Shown: piece after piece, positions 10,501 through 21,400 of the stretch
Position numbering within the stretch: position 1 is the stretch's first letter
Layout of the letters: every line of letters starts with the position of its first letter
From: Halichondria panicea
Taxonomy: Eukaryota > Porifera > Demospongiae > Suberitida > Halichondriidae
DNA: 64,000 nt
Direction: 5' to 3'
Assembly: GCF_963675165.1 (NCBI RefSeq)
Contig: NC_087391.1
Coordinates: 3,832,646-3,896,645 of the forward strand
Notes under the pieces: generated by a model
Told to the model about the DNA's origin: nothing
Database searches by the model: none
The model's input: the letters and a program-made list of their open reading frames with translations, nothing else
Program-made: the position numbers and the translations under genes

Positions 10501-12132
10501 ACATCTCGTAAGATTTGTGAATATTTGCCTCCAGAGTTCTCCAAAGGTCTTATTTTTCCCAAGACTGGTGACGACCAGCCCAATAACATAACTACCTCCC
10601 GCCAGAGCTCGATGGGGCCTAACCTAGACACCCCGGCCGCTCAATCCTCCCCCTCTCCCATTGGCTGTCGTATTTATACTGCAAGAATCACACTCACTGA
10701 CACGTTCATGGCTCCCGTGGAGGAGTTATATGACTGCCTGACAGTGCAACAGGTGAGTAGGCGTGTTCGGTTTGTACTTAATCATCACTATATCTAGTTT
10801 GGTTTGTGCTTGCTATGTACACTCAATCAATACATTAATTGTTCAGTGGATCCCAGCTGTCCACGTCAAAACTTAGGGGAAAAGTTTGTGTCTCGGCTTA
10901 CAACAAAACATGTCTTTTCATTTCACAGAGAGTCGAGGCTTACACTCGTAATGCAGCTGTAGTGGAGAGTGTGAAGGGTGGCTCCTACTCGATTATGAAC
11001 GGGCAAATCACGGGAGAGTTTGTGGAGCTGGCACGGCCCTCCAGAATTGTCATGAAGTGGAGGGAGAAGATCTGGCCAGAGAGTAAGTGTGGCTGTAAGA
11101 TGTACAAGGTGATTATTGGTACTGTTGGGTTTCGATTTTTCACAAGCTGGAACATCAGTCGAGGATTTGGGAAATAGCAATAGTTTTCGTGGATGACGAT
11201 GACTTCTCATTTGTCTGTACAACACTGTTCAGGGTTTCATCTAGGATAAAATTCGGGGGGAGGGGGGTAGATTTTGTTAAAATGTTTAGCTTAGTTGAGT
11301 TATGATGTCCTGTAGTACTAATGTGATGATGTCCTTATACTACAAAATACCCCCCCCCCAATAGATAAAACCCTGTCGCGTACCATATAGCCGGTAATTT
11401 ACGACCATTTTCATACAGGGAGAGTGACGTTAAATCTATTGCGGTAGAATAATTTCGTAGTTTTAATTTTCGGATGATGCTCTTCAATAAGAAATACGAA
11501 AATTTCCACTGTACGAAAACAACCTGCTATACGGTATTAACTGTAGTTGGCTTTAAGGCACACTATTAGACCAGATCCCATGTTTTTACTCTGTGGTGGG
11601 ACCTGGGGGACATGTGTGCCAGAGTATGAGGTGAAGATACTGAAACAAGAGTGTGCTTCTCCATGCTCTTGTTCAACATCTCTCACACAGTGCTTCTTAC
11701 ATTTGCCATGTGTATATAGGAGAGAGTTTGATAAGTATCAAGCTAACTATTGATCCATTTGCAGCGTGGCTGATCTCTCTCTCAGTGTTTATATATAGTC
11801 ACAAAAGTAAACAGTTAAATGATTGAATCACATAGGTTTTCATTTCCTTGTACAGTCATGTAAACCGCTACATGTACATATACATACATTTTTAATATTC
11901 ATACACTTACGATACGAATGTACTCTTAATATTTCTCTTGTTGTATACCCTCCTTGCAGACCACCACTCAAAGGTGACTATTGAAATCCAGCAGGAGCCA
12001 ACACATTCTAAATTGATTCTCACTCAAACTGAAGTTCCTGAAGCCGAATTAGAACGAACTAAGCAAGGCTGGAAACGCCACATTTTCAGCTCCCTTAAGT
12101 ACACATTTGGCTTTGGCGTAGCGCCCCTTTGA
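7558..12132 (+). CDS. AHSA1: AHSA1, activator of Hsp90 ATPase
   Basis: Seven exons: 7558-7637, 9365-9496, 9920-9978, 10123-10356, 10535-10752, 10929-11082 and 11960-12132. They total 1,050 nt, 349 residues; human AHA1 has 338. The N-terminus MAKWGEGDPRWIVEERPDA and the NVNNWHW motif at residues 21-27 are hallmark Aha1 sequence. The Aha1_N domain (about 27-165) contains GKLIFFYEW and GEIEIPNLSEEN. The C-terminal Bet v 1-like AHSA1 domain (about 220-345) contains GQITGEFVEL, IVMKWREKIWPE and QGWKRH. The protein binds Hsp90 middle and N domains and stimulates its ATPase in the cytosol. Introns 1 and 6 are long and hold repeats (R1 copy, MITEs). Every junction is GT-AG and keeps frame. Confidence 0.96.
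7953..8483. repeat. Dispersed repeat family R1, copy 2
   Basis: It lies in AHSA1 intron 1, in the same orientation as the copy at 5008-5640. It shares the start (atgaaagcaccacgggtgct), the middle, and the end (cctcgcttgcgcatgcgcac). It is shorter because of internal deletions, including most of a CA-rich stretch. Confidence 0.75.
8816..8976. mobile_element. MITE with 9-bp target duplication (Mutator-like)
   Basis: The element proper is 8825-8967 (143 bp) and is flanked by an exact 9-bp direct repeat, gtaaagtgg, at 8816-8824 and 8968-8976. Its ends form inverted repeats of about 45 bases with few mismatches, beginning CAGACGAGGTACGACA. A 9-bp duplication is characteristic of Mutator-like elements. 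It lies in AHSA1 intron 1 and has no coding capacity. Confidence 0.85.
9571..9817. mobile_element. G-rich MITE, CAGGGTTTyATCTA family
   Basis: It lies in AHSA1 intron 2. The left end is caggatttcatc followed by a G run; the right end is a C run followed by actagataaagccctg. The interior shares agtactaatgtgatgatgtc with the element at 11230-11375, so both belong to one family. Confidence 0.6.
11230..11375. mobile_element. G-rich MITE, CAGGGTTTyATCTA family
   Basis: It lies in AHSA1 intron 6. The ends are cagggtttcatcta and its near-complement tagataaaaccctg, with G- and C-rich runs inside. CAGGG ends suggest hAT. No matching 8-bp duplication was found at the edges. Confidence 0.6.
11381..11536. 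mobile_element. Inverted-repeat element with TACCGTATAGC ends
   Basis: The left end taccatatagccggtaattt pairs with the right end gaaaacaacctgctatacggta. Related end sequence appears near 45280-45480 and 50290-50345, so it is dispersed. TA at both outer edges would fit a Tc1/mariner-type target. Confidence 0.45.
11556..11620. repeat. Short palindromic repeat, copy in AHSA1 intron 6
   Basis: The unit begins aggcacactattagaccaga and ends acctgggggacatgtgtgcc, with the two halves roughly inverted. Better-preserved and longer copies lie in CHEK2 introns at 56541 and 57237. Confidence 0.6.
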
Positions 12133-12703
12133 CCTAAACAGTAGCTAAGAGAAATGGACTATTATTTTATTCTATTTATACATGCTCATGTGTTGCATAT
12201 TTATAGGGTTTAATGTTTCAAGTTTTGTGATACTTATTGGTTTTCTATAATCATCTGTGTATTGTATCACAATTATTATATATTCTATGACATGACATTG
12301 GTAGACTAGATATCTAGATGCAGCATGTCATCCTTTTGTTATTGGCCACTGTGCTAAGTTGAGATACCATCTAAGTGTGCATACATGATTGCACTTCCTT
12401 TCACTGTACATGTACATGTACGAGCTGAGCCAGCTAAGTATCAAAAGAGCCTCTACTCCCTTGCCTGGTTCTGCACTCGCCTGTTCTGCACTAGCTGTTA
12501 TCAAACTACATACAAAGTCTAGTTGTGGATTCAAAAAATTGTAAGTAGCTAGCTATACAGGTACTGAGTACATTTTGTTTCCTTGTAATAATAATCCAGG
12601 GCTCGTTTCTATTCTATCTATGAATTTCATTATAGATTGATTGTCTTCTATATTAACTATGCAATCATCATGGTTATAGGTTTTCTTCGAGAAGACAGGC
12701 ATA
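12133..12703. other. Intergenic, nothing recognised
   Basis: This holds the AHSA1 3' flank and the upstream region of the first PPxY protein gene. I see no supported gene, repeat or clear regulatory element beyond a short tacatgtacatgtac palindrome near 12407. Confidence 0.5.
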
Positions 12704-13351
12704 ATGGACCAATTTAGTTCTGCAATAGGAGTGGAAGCAGCTGGATTCATTGGTGCATCCGTCACTCTCATTCTAGTAATTGTATTCATGATTCTCATGG
12801 TGATTCTGGTTCGACAGTGTCTACAGTATCTAGCTAAACGAAATATTATTCGTGAGCAAGAGTTACAGCAGAGTCAGGTCAGGCAACAAGTTCAACAAAG
12901 ACGTCGCCTTAGTGTTACAGAGCCTGTCCCAGCCACTTTTGATTGGCACCATTCGATACGAGTAGAGGGCACTCCGCCCCCCACATATATCGAGGCCGAG
13001 AAACTACCCACTCTTGAGAAAGACAAAAATCAGAGTATAGAAAAAGATGACTCCATCGAGGGAAACATGGACAACAAAGTAATACAGGATATGAAGATAG
13101 CCAACACTGGAATGACTCCTCTCATTTCCAATGGCTTTGAAGACAATCGGTCCAATTCTGTTAGTGGACGAGAGGTGGTAGAAGTGGCGATAACAGTGGA
13201 GCCGAGTGGAGTACAGTCTCCTAGAAGCACAGGTATCACATCCCCGCAGTCACATGGATCACAGGGGCACGGTGTGGCTGGAGCCAGAACTGAGAGTCCT
13301 GAAGGTGACATGGAATTTAGCACAGCATACACTCAGTATGTCGCACCTTGA
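12704..13351 (+). CDS. Single-pass membrane protein with PPxY motif (paralogue 1)
   Basis: An uninterrupted 215-residue frame. Residues about 12-36 form one hydrophobic helix, followed by a basic stretch, so the N-terminus is probably outside and the rest cytoplasmic. Then come an Arg/Gln-rich segment, RRRLS at 66-70 (a basophilic-kinase type site), the stretch VPATFDWHHSIRVEGT, and PPPTY at 91-95, a canonical PPxY ligand for WW domains such as those of NEDD4-family ubiquitin ligases. The acidic, Ser-rich tail ends in AYTQYVAP. The gene at 14240 is a clear paralogue, and conservation between the two supports both as real. The family is not recognised; adaptor or trafficking regulator is inference. 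Confidence 0.8.
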   Translation: MDQFSSAIGVEAAGFIGASVTLILVIVFMILMVILVRQCLQYLAKRNIIREQELQQSQVRQQVQQRRRLSVTEPVPATFDWHHSIRVEGTPPPTYIEAEKLPTLEKDKNQSIEKDDSIEGNMDNKVIQDMKIANTGMTPLISNGFEDNRSNSVSGREVVEVAITVEPSGVQSPRSTGITSPQSHGSQGHGVAGARTESPEGDMEFSTAYTQYVAP

Positions 13352-14239
13352 ACAGCTAGTTTATACTTGCTCACATTATTTTCAATACATGTACTTTACT
13401 TTCATTGTCACATTCACATGGTAAACACACTCATTTTGTCGCCAATTTGCTTTCCATTCTGTTGTATAACACAGCTTACATGTACAGCTTCAATATTACC
13501 ACCATGCATACTTATGTAACCTCTTAACAAGAATTCTAGGTTGCCAAATGTGGGTATAAAAACTGCAAACAGACATTTTACCATTTGCCTCCTTAGACAT
13601 GCTGATACTTTCCATTGGCTTGATATTCGATCACTTATAAAGAAACTGGTTGCTAGGCAATAGACTGTCATAGCAAGCTGCCCCAGCGGCATGTGTGGGC
13701 AGATACTATATTGTAATTGTTCTCCTATCAAGTGTATCATATGGATCAATACCTTACATACCTTTCCTGACATGTGTAGCATGTGACAGTGTACACAATA
13801 TAAGGAAACCATTGTATAGCCAAGGTTTCCAGTTTACTTGTCGGAAAAATAAACTGTTTAACAATAAACAAGCTTTAGAGTTAGTGTACCTGCTAAGTAA
13901 GTGCTCTATAGACAGTTTAAAAAGTTGTGTTTGAGCTGAAACTCTTGTTTGAACAAGCTAAAGTGTGCTTAGTTGATGACATGTAAGTGCTATCATGTCA
14001 TGTGAGTGTTGTTAATTGTTTAATTTCCCACATACCATAATAAACATACCATATTGAGTCTTGTATTTGGCAGCAGCTAGGCTACTCTGACTTTAGAAGT
14101 CAGGACAAACCTGGGAACTTTACTATGACATGGCCATTAGGGGATGGCCACAATAATTCAGTGTGATCCATTTTCAAATGCCCTTATATATTATATTGGA
14201 GGTTCATTTGTCACTGTATTATAATGTGCGCAGAACACC
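13352..14239. other. Intergenic between the tandem PPxY genes
   Basis: It holds the 3' flank of paralogue 1 and the upstream region of paralogue 2. AATAAA-like signals occur near 13848-13868 and 14038. A 132-codon open frame on the minus strand (13414-13812) was judged spurious. Confidence 0.5.
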
Positions 14240-14734
14240 ATGGAAAACGGCGAAGATTCTCTACCGAATGCAGCAGCTGCTTTTATTGGTGCTGCCGTCA
14301 CCCTCATTCTGGTGGTTGTGTTTATGATCCTTATCATCATCCTGGTGAGACAATGCATTGCACTCCGAGCAAAACGAATAGCCCTACGTGAGCGACAGGA
14401 GCAAGAGTTACAAAGAGCACAGGTTGGACGAAGAAGACGAGGAAGTGTGACAGAGGCAGTTCCGGCCACTTTTGACTGGCACCACTCTATTCGAATTGAA
14501 GGAACCCCTCCCCCCACTTATGTTGAAGCTGAGAAGTTGCCCCCCATTGAGGATGAGGTTAAAAGGTCCACGCCCAACAGTGTCGGAGAAGATATGAAGC
14601 TAGTGTCGAAGAAATCTATGAGAAAGGAATCCACTGCACCTCTAATGGCTACCACAAAATCGCATGACCTGAGCTTAGAAACTATCCAGGGCTTTAGCTC
14701 ACAGTATACCGAGTACAATGCAACGGAAAATTGA
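14240..14734 (+). CDS. Single-pass membrane protein with PPxY motif (paralogue 2)
   Basis: An uninterrupted 164-residue frame, paralogous to the gene at 12704. It has a membrane helix at about 13-36 (AAVTLILVVVFMILIIILV), the same RQC flank, a RRRGS phosphosite-like motif (S69), the shared VPATFDWHHSIRIEGT block and PPPTY at 90-94. The cytoplasmic tail is about 50 residues shorter than in paralogue 1 but keeps the C-terminal YTxY element (QYTEYN). Same strand, 0.9 kb apart and both single-exon, so tandem duplication is the simplest origin. Conservation is concentrated from the helix to the PPxY, suggesting these carry the function. Confidence 0.8.
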   Translation: MENGEDSLPNAAAAFIGAAVTLILVVVFMILIIILVRQCIALRAKRIALRERQEQELQRAQVGRRRRGSVTEAVPATFDWHHSIRIEGTPPPTYVEAEKLPPIEDEVKRSTPNSVGEDMKLVSKKSMRKESTAPLMATTKSHDLSLETIQGFSSQYTEYNATEN

Positions 14735-15594
14735 TATTTTGTGTGTCTCTGTGTGTGCTCTATATCATTATAGCCGTTTACTCCTCAGATACTGATAAGT
14801 CATGGATTTGGCCCGGGTAGATCTAGTCTCATGGGCGTGAAATCTGTATAATTACGCAATTTGTCTCTGTCTAGTCTAACATTTTATTACAGCATTAGTA
14901 TCTACGCTTACAGACACAAAAGAACTGTCTCTACATACGTAGTAGCCTTGTCCCAGGCCGAGTTTTCGCTTTTAGAACGGTTAGGCGAACAACTAACCGT
15001 TATAAAATCGACTTTACCAACTTTTATGTGAATGCTGCGCATGGGCATAACTAGCTAGATCTATAGCTCTAGCTAATGCGGCAATGAAGCTCACTCAGAC
15101 ATGGACAAGATACAGAGACTCCAGCTCATATGGGATATGGGGACCTAGAGATAATAGGTGAAAAAAATTTAATTTGGCACAGGCCTAGTGACGACAGTTT
15201 ATCTTATGATGATCAGTTTGTATCTACAAAAACGCGAAATGTTGCACCTCATAAACATTTTCCGCTCTAGTTATTCTAGTATTAACCCGTACCTGAGAGT
15301 GCAGTGCAAATTAATGGCTCTCTACTCAACTTGGTACAGTACCATAGTTCTATATCTATGGTAATGAAATTGAATCTTTTTTAGCCAGATTGGCTTCTAT
15401 TTATTTCTCTGTGGTATGCTAGTAAATGTAACAAGAACTCAATTGAATCAATTAGATCTCGAAACCTTAGAAATTAGACTAATATATACATGTATGCTTT
15501 GTTGACAATTCAGATTATCTTCAGCTTTCAGACTTAGTCTATATAGAGTAGATTTAGCTACATGCAGTTCATTTAACTTGAGAGTTCTTTAGCA
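14735..15594. other. Intergenic upstream of the giant receptor gene
   Basis: No gene, RNA or repeat was recognised. It should contain the promoter of the receptor gene starting at 15595. No obvious TATA box was identified. Confidence 0.45.
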
Positions 15595-18456
15595 ATGTAT
15601 GCTAGTACAAATTATTGTCTTCTATCGGTGTGCTTTTATCTGTTTGCCAATGGTAAGTTGTATTGATGCTCACAATAATTGCATTCATTGTTATTTTGTT
15701 GTGGTGTAGCTGCTTCTCAGCGTATTGAAATACAGCCAGTCGATCATCTGGATATTTTGCCTGGAACAGACGTTGTGTTTTCAGTAACTGTAGCTGATGG
15801 AGTTGGTTCTCTTGACTATTACTGGCTTAAAGATGGCGAAGTGCTTACTCATTCTCCTAAATATAGTGGAATAGACACCGGCACAATAACTGTTTTGAGT
15901 GCTAATGAGGAAGACGAAGGCTTTTATGTGTGTGTAGCTGTGTTTGAGCAAACAAATTTTTTTTCCAATCCAGCCTCACTCACTGTTCGTAAGTTGAAAG
16001 AAGTGGTATAATGATTACTACAGCTATATACATAATGAAGATTTCCTTTAAATGCTGTGTAATTTTCGTGTATGCACAGTGGATGTACCTGTACTCAATT
16101 CTCAGCCGGCAGACCAGATCAATGTTCCGCAGGGCAGAAATGCTGTTTTTGGTGTAGTGATTTCCGGTCAGTTCCTCAAGTACCAATGGAATAAAGATGG
16201 AGTTAACATTGTTGACACACCAGGCACCTATTCTGGTACAAACACGGCTACACTTACTGTGACTGCTGGCGAAGAAGGGGAATATAGCGTTTTAGTCACT
16301 AATCCAGCTGCACCATATGGGATCTCTTCCAACAGTGCTTCACTAATAACCTGTAAATAGCTATGTTTTTACACACTCATACTCATACTAATTTTCTGTG
16401 CAGTGTACCCTCCAGTTATTGCACAACAACCTATGGATCTGGGAGCTGCATTGGGTGACACTGCACACTTTTCGGTAGTGGTAGTTGGAAGTGGTATTTC
16501 GTACCAATGGCTGGTTATTTCTCCCCTTGGAGATGGAAGTGCTCTCACTAATACTGCCACCATGCTTTATACGAATACAGACACCTTAATTCTAATCGGT
16601 GTTACTGCAAATGATGAAGGAAAAACATTCTACGTTCGTGCCAGTAATGCTGCAGGAGATGTGCTGTCTACTACAGCAGTACTTACTATTGGTGAGTGGT
16701 GTTAGTTAAATGTGCATGAATGTGCTTTTCATGCATTTTTCCAATTTAGTACATCTTCCTGTAATCTACATCCACCCACAACTTTCGACACATCATGCTT
16801 CCTTTTCGGTTGTTGCTGCTGGTCAAAACTTGAGTTATCAATGGCTGAAAGGCAGTTATGCACTCAATGATACTTCAAAATTTTCAGGAGCTACAACAGC
16901 TACGCTGACAATACTCAGTCCTGTTTCTCCAGATGATGACGGATTCTACAGTGTAATGATTTCAAATGCTGCTGGTTCTATGACATCCAGCCAAAGCCTT
17001 CTAACTGTTTGTAAGCTAGACATACATTCTGTTGTTGGTTGTAACTATATAATTATGTTGTGCCTGAAGGACTGAGCATGCATGATTCCAGTGTTTTCCC
17101 CGTTCAGCAAATGAGCAAAACCTCACTATCCCTGTTATCGTGACTCACCCAGTGAATGTTGAAGCTCCTGTCAGGGGAACAGCTACATTTTCAGTTGTTT
17201 CTGTTGGAGATAGCTCTATACAGTGGTTTCAAATTCCAAATACGCCTCTTATGAATTCGGCAACCTTCAGTGGTACACAGACCATGTCATTGACCATTAG
17301 TAGTGTTACTCACACAATGGATAGGGATATGTATTATGTGAGAGTTAATGATTCAGCTGGAACTGCTGTATCAAGCACAGTTTCTCTAAATGTCGGTGAG
17401 TATATCACTCATTAGAAGCGGCAGGTTTGTAGTCTCCATAATTATAATAACTAACTCTCAGATGATTATTCTGTACTATAATTACACTCCCTTATACAGT
17501 TGACCCTCCTGTTGTCAGTATTCATCCATCCAACATGTTGAACCAGTACTCTGGAGCGCTTGCTTCTTTCAGTGTGGTGGCTACTGGACATGGACTGACC
17601 TATCGGTGGCAAAAGGATGGAGTTGTGCTTAGCGATACAGACAAATACACTGGAACCACCACCCCCACTATTAGAGTTACTGATATTGTCTTTCCAGTTG
17701 ACTCCGGCTTCTATAGTTTGGTTATTACCAATGTTGCTGGTGCTGTTGTATCCAATGCAGCTTCGCTCACCATTGGTAAGTCCACACCACCTGTATATTC
17801 CGATCCATTATTGTGCCTGCATGGAGGTGTCAGGTATACAGCCTTATTATGTGTGGGAAATTTTCTTGTAATTATTCTTAATTGACTAACAGCGGAAATG
17901 TAGGGAATTTGAAAATTCATCTATTCACCATACATTTTCAATTTCCTTCAGTTGCTAGGAATGACAGGAAAACAATACCTCATACGGCTACCATGCAGTA
18001 TTTAATGAACACCTTAATAGTGATATAGCAAGGGGTTATCAACTGCACTATATAGACATGCATAGTGTGGTTACTTAGCGATATAAATCGCTCTTACCAA
18101 GTTCTCATATGCTACTGCATAGTGCTAACAATTATATCATTCACAAGACATAATTTGTTCATATGCATGCATGCACACTCAAATAGTTGCCATTGTGAAG
18201 GACCCTGAGAGTATAATTGTCGCTGGTGGAGAGAATGCCACACTTACTGTGGCAACAATTGGGGACTCCCTCATTTACCAGTGGCGAAAGGATGGAGTAG
18301 ACATTACCGACACACCTGGTGCTTACTTGGGAGCAAGCACACCCACTTTGGTGGTGCTTAGCACTGATGATGATGATGAAGGCTTGTACCAGGTGACAGT
18401 GACAAGCATGGGCAAACAAGATGGTATTATTTCTACATCTGCATCATTGACTGTTC
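15595..18456 (+). other. Receptor block: signal peptide and Ig domains 1-7
   Basis: Exon 1 is 15595-15652 (MYASTNYCLLSVCFYLFAN, hydrophobic). Seven Ig exons follow: 15710-15988, 16080-16352, 16404-16691, 16750-17010, 17108-17395, 17500-17775 and 18187-18456. Each is one domain of 87-96 codons with a central W (YYWLKDG, YQWNKDG, YQWL, YRWQKDG, YQWRKDG) and a C-terminal D-x-G-x-Y element. Most lack the usual disulfide Cys pair: where an I-set domain has C before W and Y-x-C near the end, these have other residues (for example FYSLVI). They resemble the Cys-less Ig repeats common in invertebrate surface proteins. All lengths are multiples of 3, phase 1-1. Confidence 0.85.
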
Positions 18457-21400
18457 GTAAGTGCTTTTTAATGTGTTTGTATGCATGATGGTTCAAAAAT
18501 TCTCTTTGCAGTTACGTGCCCTGTATTACCTCTTCCTATGAACGGTGGCATTACATTTAACATGAGTTCTCTTCCAAGTGGTGGTTACCCACTAGGAAGT
18601 ACTGTGACATACAATTGTATCAGAGGCCAGATATTTGAAGGTGATATGATAAGAGTGTGTCAGTATGATGGGACGTGGAGTGGAGTAGGACCCAGCTGCA
18701 CTGGTGAGAATCAAGTACCTTAAGGAGATGATAAACAGAAATATTGATGCAAACATTTTGATAACTGTAAAAAGATGCGCATAGTGTTGTTAAACCATAT
18801 TCACTCTTTTCCATGCAGAATATTGTCCTGGTCTGACTCTAACAGATGGAAATGTTACATACTCTATTGGTACTAAAGAAGGCAACCTACAGCCTGGTGC
18901 TGTAGCCACTCACCAGTGTGAACTTGGCTTTGACTTGTCTGGTGGGACCAACAGGACCTGTTTTAATGTGGAAACGTCTGGACAAGGAGTGTGGACTGGG
19001 ACCAACCTAATATGTGAACGTGAGTTACTTTTTTGAATGAAATTTCCCCAACAATTTTATATATTAATGCATTTTCTAGCTAGGTTTTTAACTTTTCAAT
19101 CAAGGTTCCGATTGTGGGTAGAATTAGTTATGTACAAATCACATGCATGGCTTTATGGATACTTTATACTGAAACTTGTTGAAATTGGCCACCATGGTAA
19201 CAGAATGACAACTGTCTTACTGAAGTATTCTTTCCTTTGTGTCAGATTACAGAAATTAGGTTTATATAGGCTTCTGTAGTTGGTGTTGCTATGACTCAAT
19301 GGTGCACACATATTTCATACTGAAACTTGTTGAAATTGGCCACCATGGTAACAGAATGACAACTGTCTTACTAAAGTATTCTTTCCTTTGCTTCAGATTA
19401 CAGAAATTAGGTTTATATAGGCTTCTGTAGTTGGTGTTGCTATGACTCAATGGTGCACACATTGCTTGTTATAAGGGCTGCTATTAGCTAGGGGTATATT
19501 TTGTCTTCCACTTAAAAATTTGCAACCATTGAATTTTACTGGAAGGTCAGTCATATAGGAGAGTATAGTATAGCACAAACCGATATAGTACACTCAGCAA
19601 CAGAAATTGCATATAGCATGATTTAGTATTAGTTTTTGGACCAAGTTTAGTCAACGTGAGGGAGTGTATAGTGATGTGCAGAAGCCATGCACTACCGGTA
19701 ATCACTCCCGAGAGTTTACTGTTATCTAGCTTGCTACTGAAACTATGTCAACAAACTCATTAATTAGTTCAACGCGGGAAGCAGTACTATACACATGCTA
19801 TCTGGCTTATTTATTCTACCGTGTGAGTTAGTGACCTACTGGCACGTTTTTTGGATAAAAAACTCTTGACATCAAATTGAATGAATAATAGTTAGTTAGT
19901 GACCTGCTGGCACGTTTTTGGATAGAAAATTCTTGACATCAAAGGTTGAAAGAATAATTACCTGAGGTACGAAGGCGACTACGGGTTATAATAGTCTGTT
20001 GTTGTCTGTTTTGAGTCTGCTCACCTGGCTATCATAGCACTACGTTTACAGTTTACAGCACGGATATAGCTTCAACACCACAGCCATTTTCAAAGCCTTG
20101 TCATAGCGTTCAAATCTGATTTTTCTCTGTTTCATTGCCCTCTGTAGTTGCTGATAGGTTTCCATATTCATACATATAGCTACTAGATTTTCTTCTACTG
20201 ATTCCCAGTACAACACTTATGGTTGTGAGACGTTATAACGGCCGAGGATTTAGTAGTTGTTGCTAGTCTCTATCATATAACAATTATAGGTACATTTTAT
20301 ACTACAATGTCTCTGTTATTGTACGTATCACAGCATTTTAACACTTTTAATTTTTTCAGGTGTAAGGTGCAATCCTCTACTTCTTGAAAATGGATTTATC
20401 GACTATAGCTCAGATGTAGAACTTGGTAGTGGGTCTGGTTTTTTTGCTGAGCAAAATGATGGATATAATTTTGGCACTGCTGCCACTCTCACCTGCAATA
20501 CTGGGTTCTCTTTGACTGGCGGTGATGCTGCGAGAACCTGTGATAATGGTATAGGAGTAGAGGGAGAGTGGAGCGGAGAGCAGCCTGATTGTCAAGGTGA
20601 GTTTTGCTTGTCAGTAATTTAACAAGAACATTTATGTAAAATCACCTTTTTAATGCAATGATTTTCACAATTCAGACATTACCTGTGGGTTTATTATTCT
20701 GGAAAATGGGATCATCTCGTTCGATTCAAACTCAGACTTCCCTTTCAGTTTTGGCACTGCGGCCACACATAAATGTGACCCAGGGTTCTCCCTTGTGGGT
20801 ACAGAAATGAGAACATGTGATGGGAATGGGTCTAGTACATCTGGAATGTGGAATGGAGAGGCACCGATTTGTCAATGTAAGTACTGTATTGTTTTATTGT
20901 TTACGATGAATTCATTTGCATTCCACAGCTATTATGTGTCCTGCTCTGCTCCTTGCTAATGGCAATGTGGAGTATGATGGTGGAAGTCGTGTATACTCTG
21001 GGGACAGTGAGGGAGGAAGTCATGTATACTCTGGGGACAGTGAGGGAAAAGATGTCGGCTCTGGAGATGGTATTCAATACGGTATCAATGCCACTCTCAC
21101 TTGCAATGAGGGCTTCATTATGTTGGGTGACGTGACTAGAGTTTGTGAAGGAAGTGGTTCTACAGGAGTATGGAGTGGCTCTTCTACGATGTGCTCAGGT
21201 TTGTAATGTAAGTAATGTTACCGCCTTTATTTATTTTGCTTCAGCTGTTATGTGTCCATCGCTAACTGCTCCCAGTAATGGATCTATTTCTTATGCTGAG
21301 GACATGACAGCTGACTTTGAGTTCATGACGACTGTAACATATAGTTGTAACTCAGGCTTTGCACTACTTGAAGGAGATTCTATGAGAGAGTGTTTGGGGA

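Noticed and set aside
13414-13812. 132-codon open frame on the minus strand between the PPxY genes
   Set aside because: No recognisable domain, and it sits in the probable 3' flank of the upstream gene; length alone is not convincing in this AT-rich DNA.
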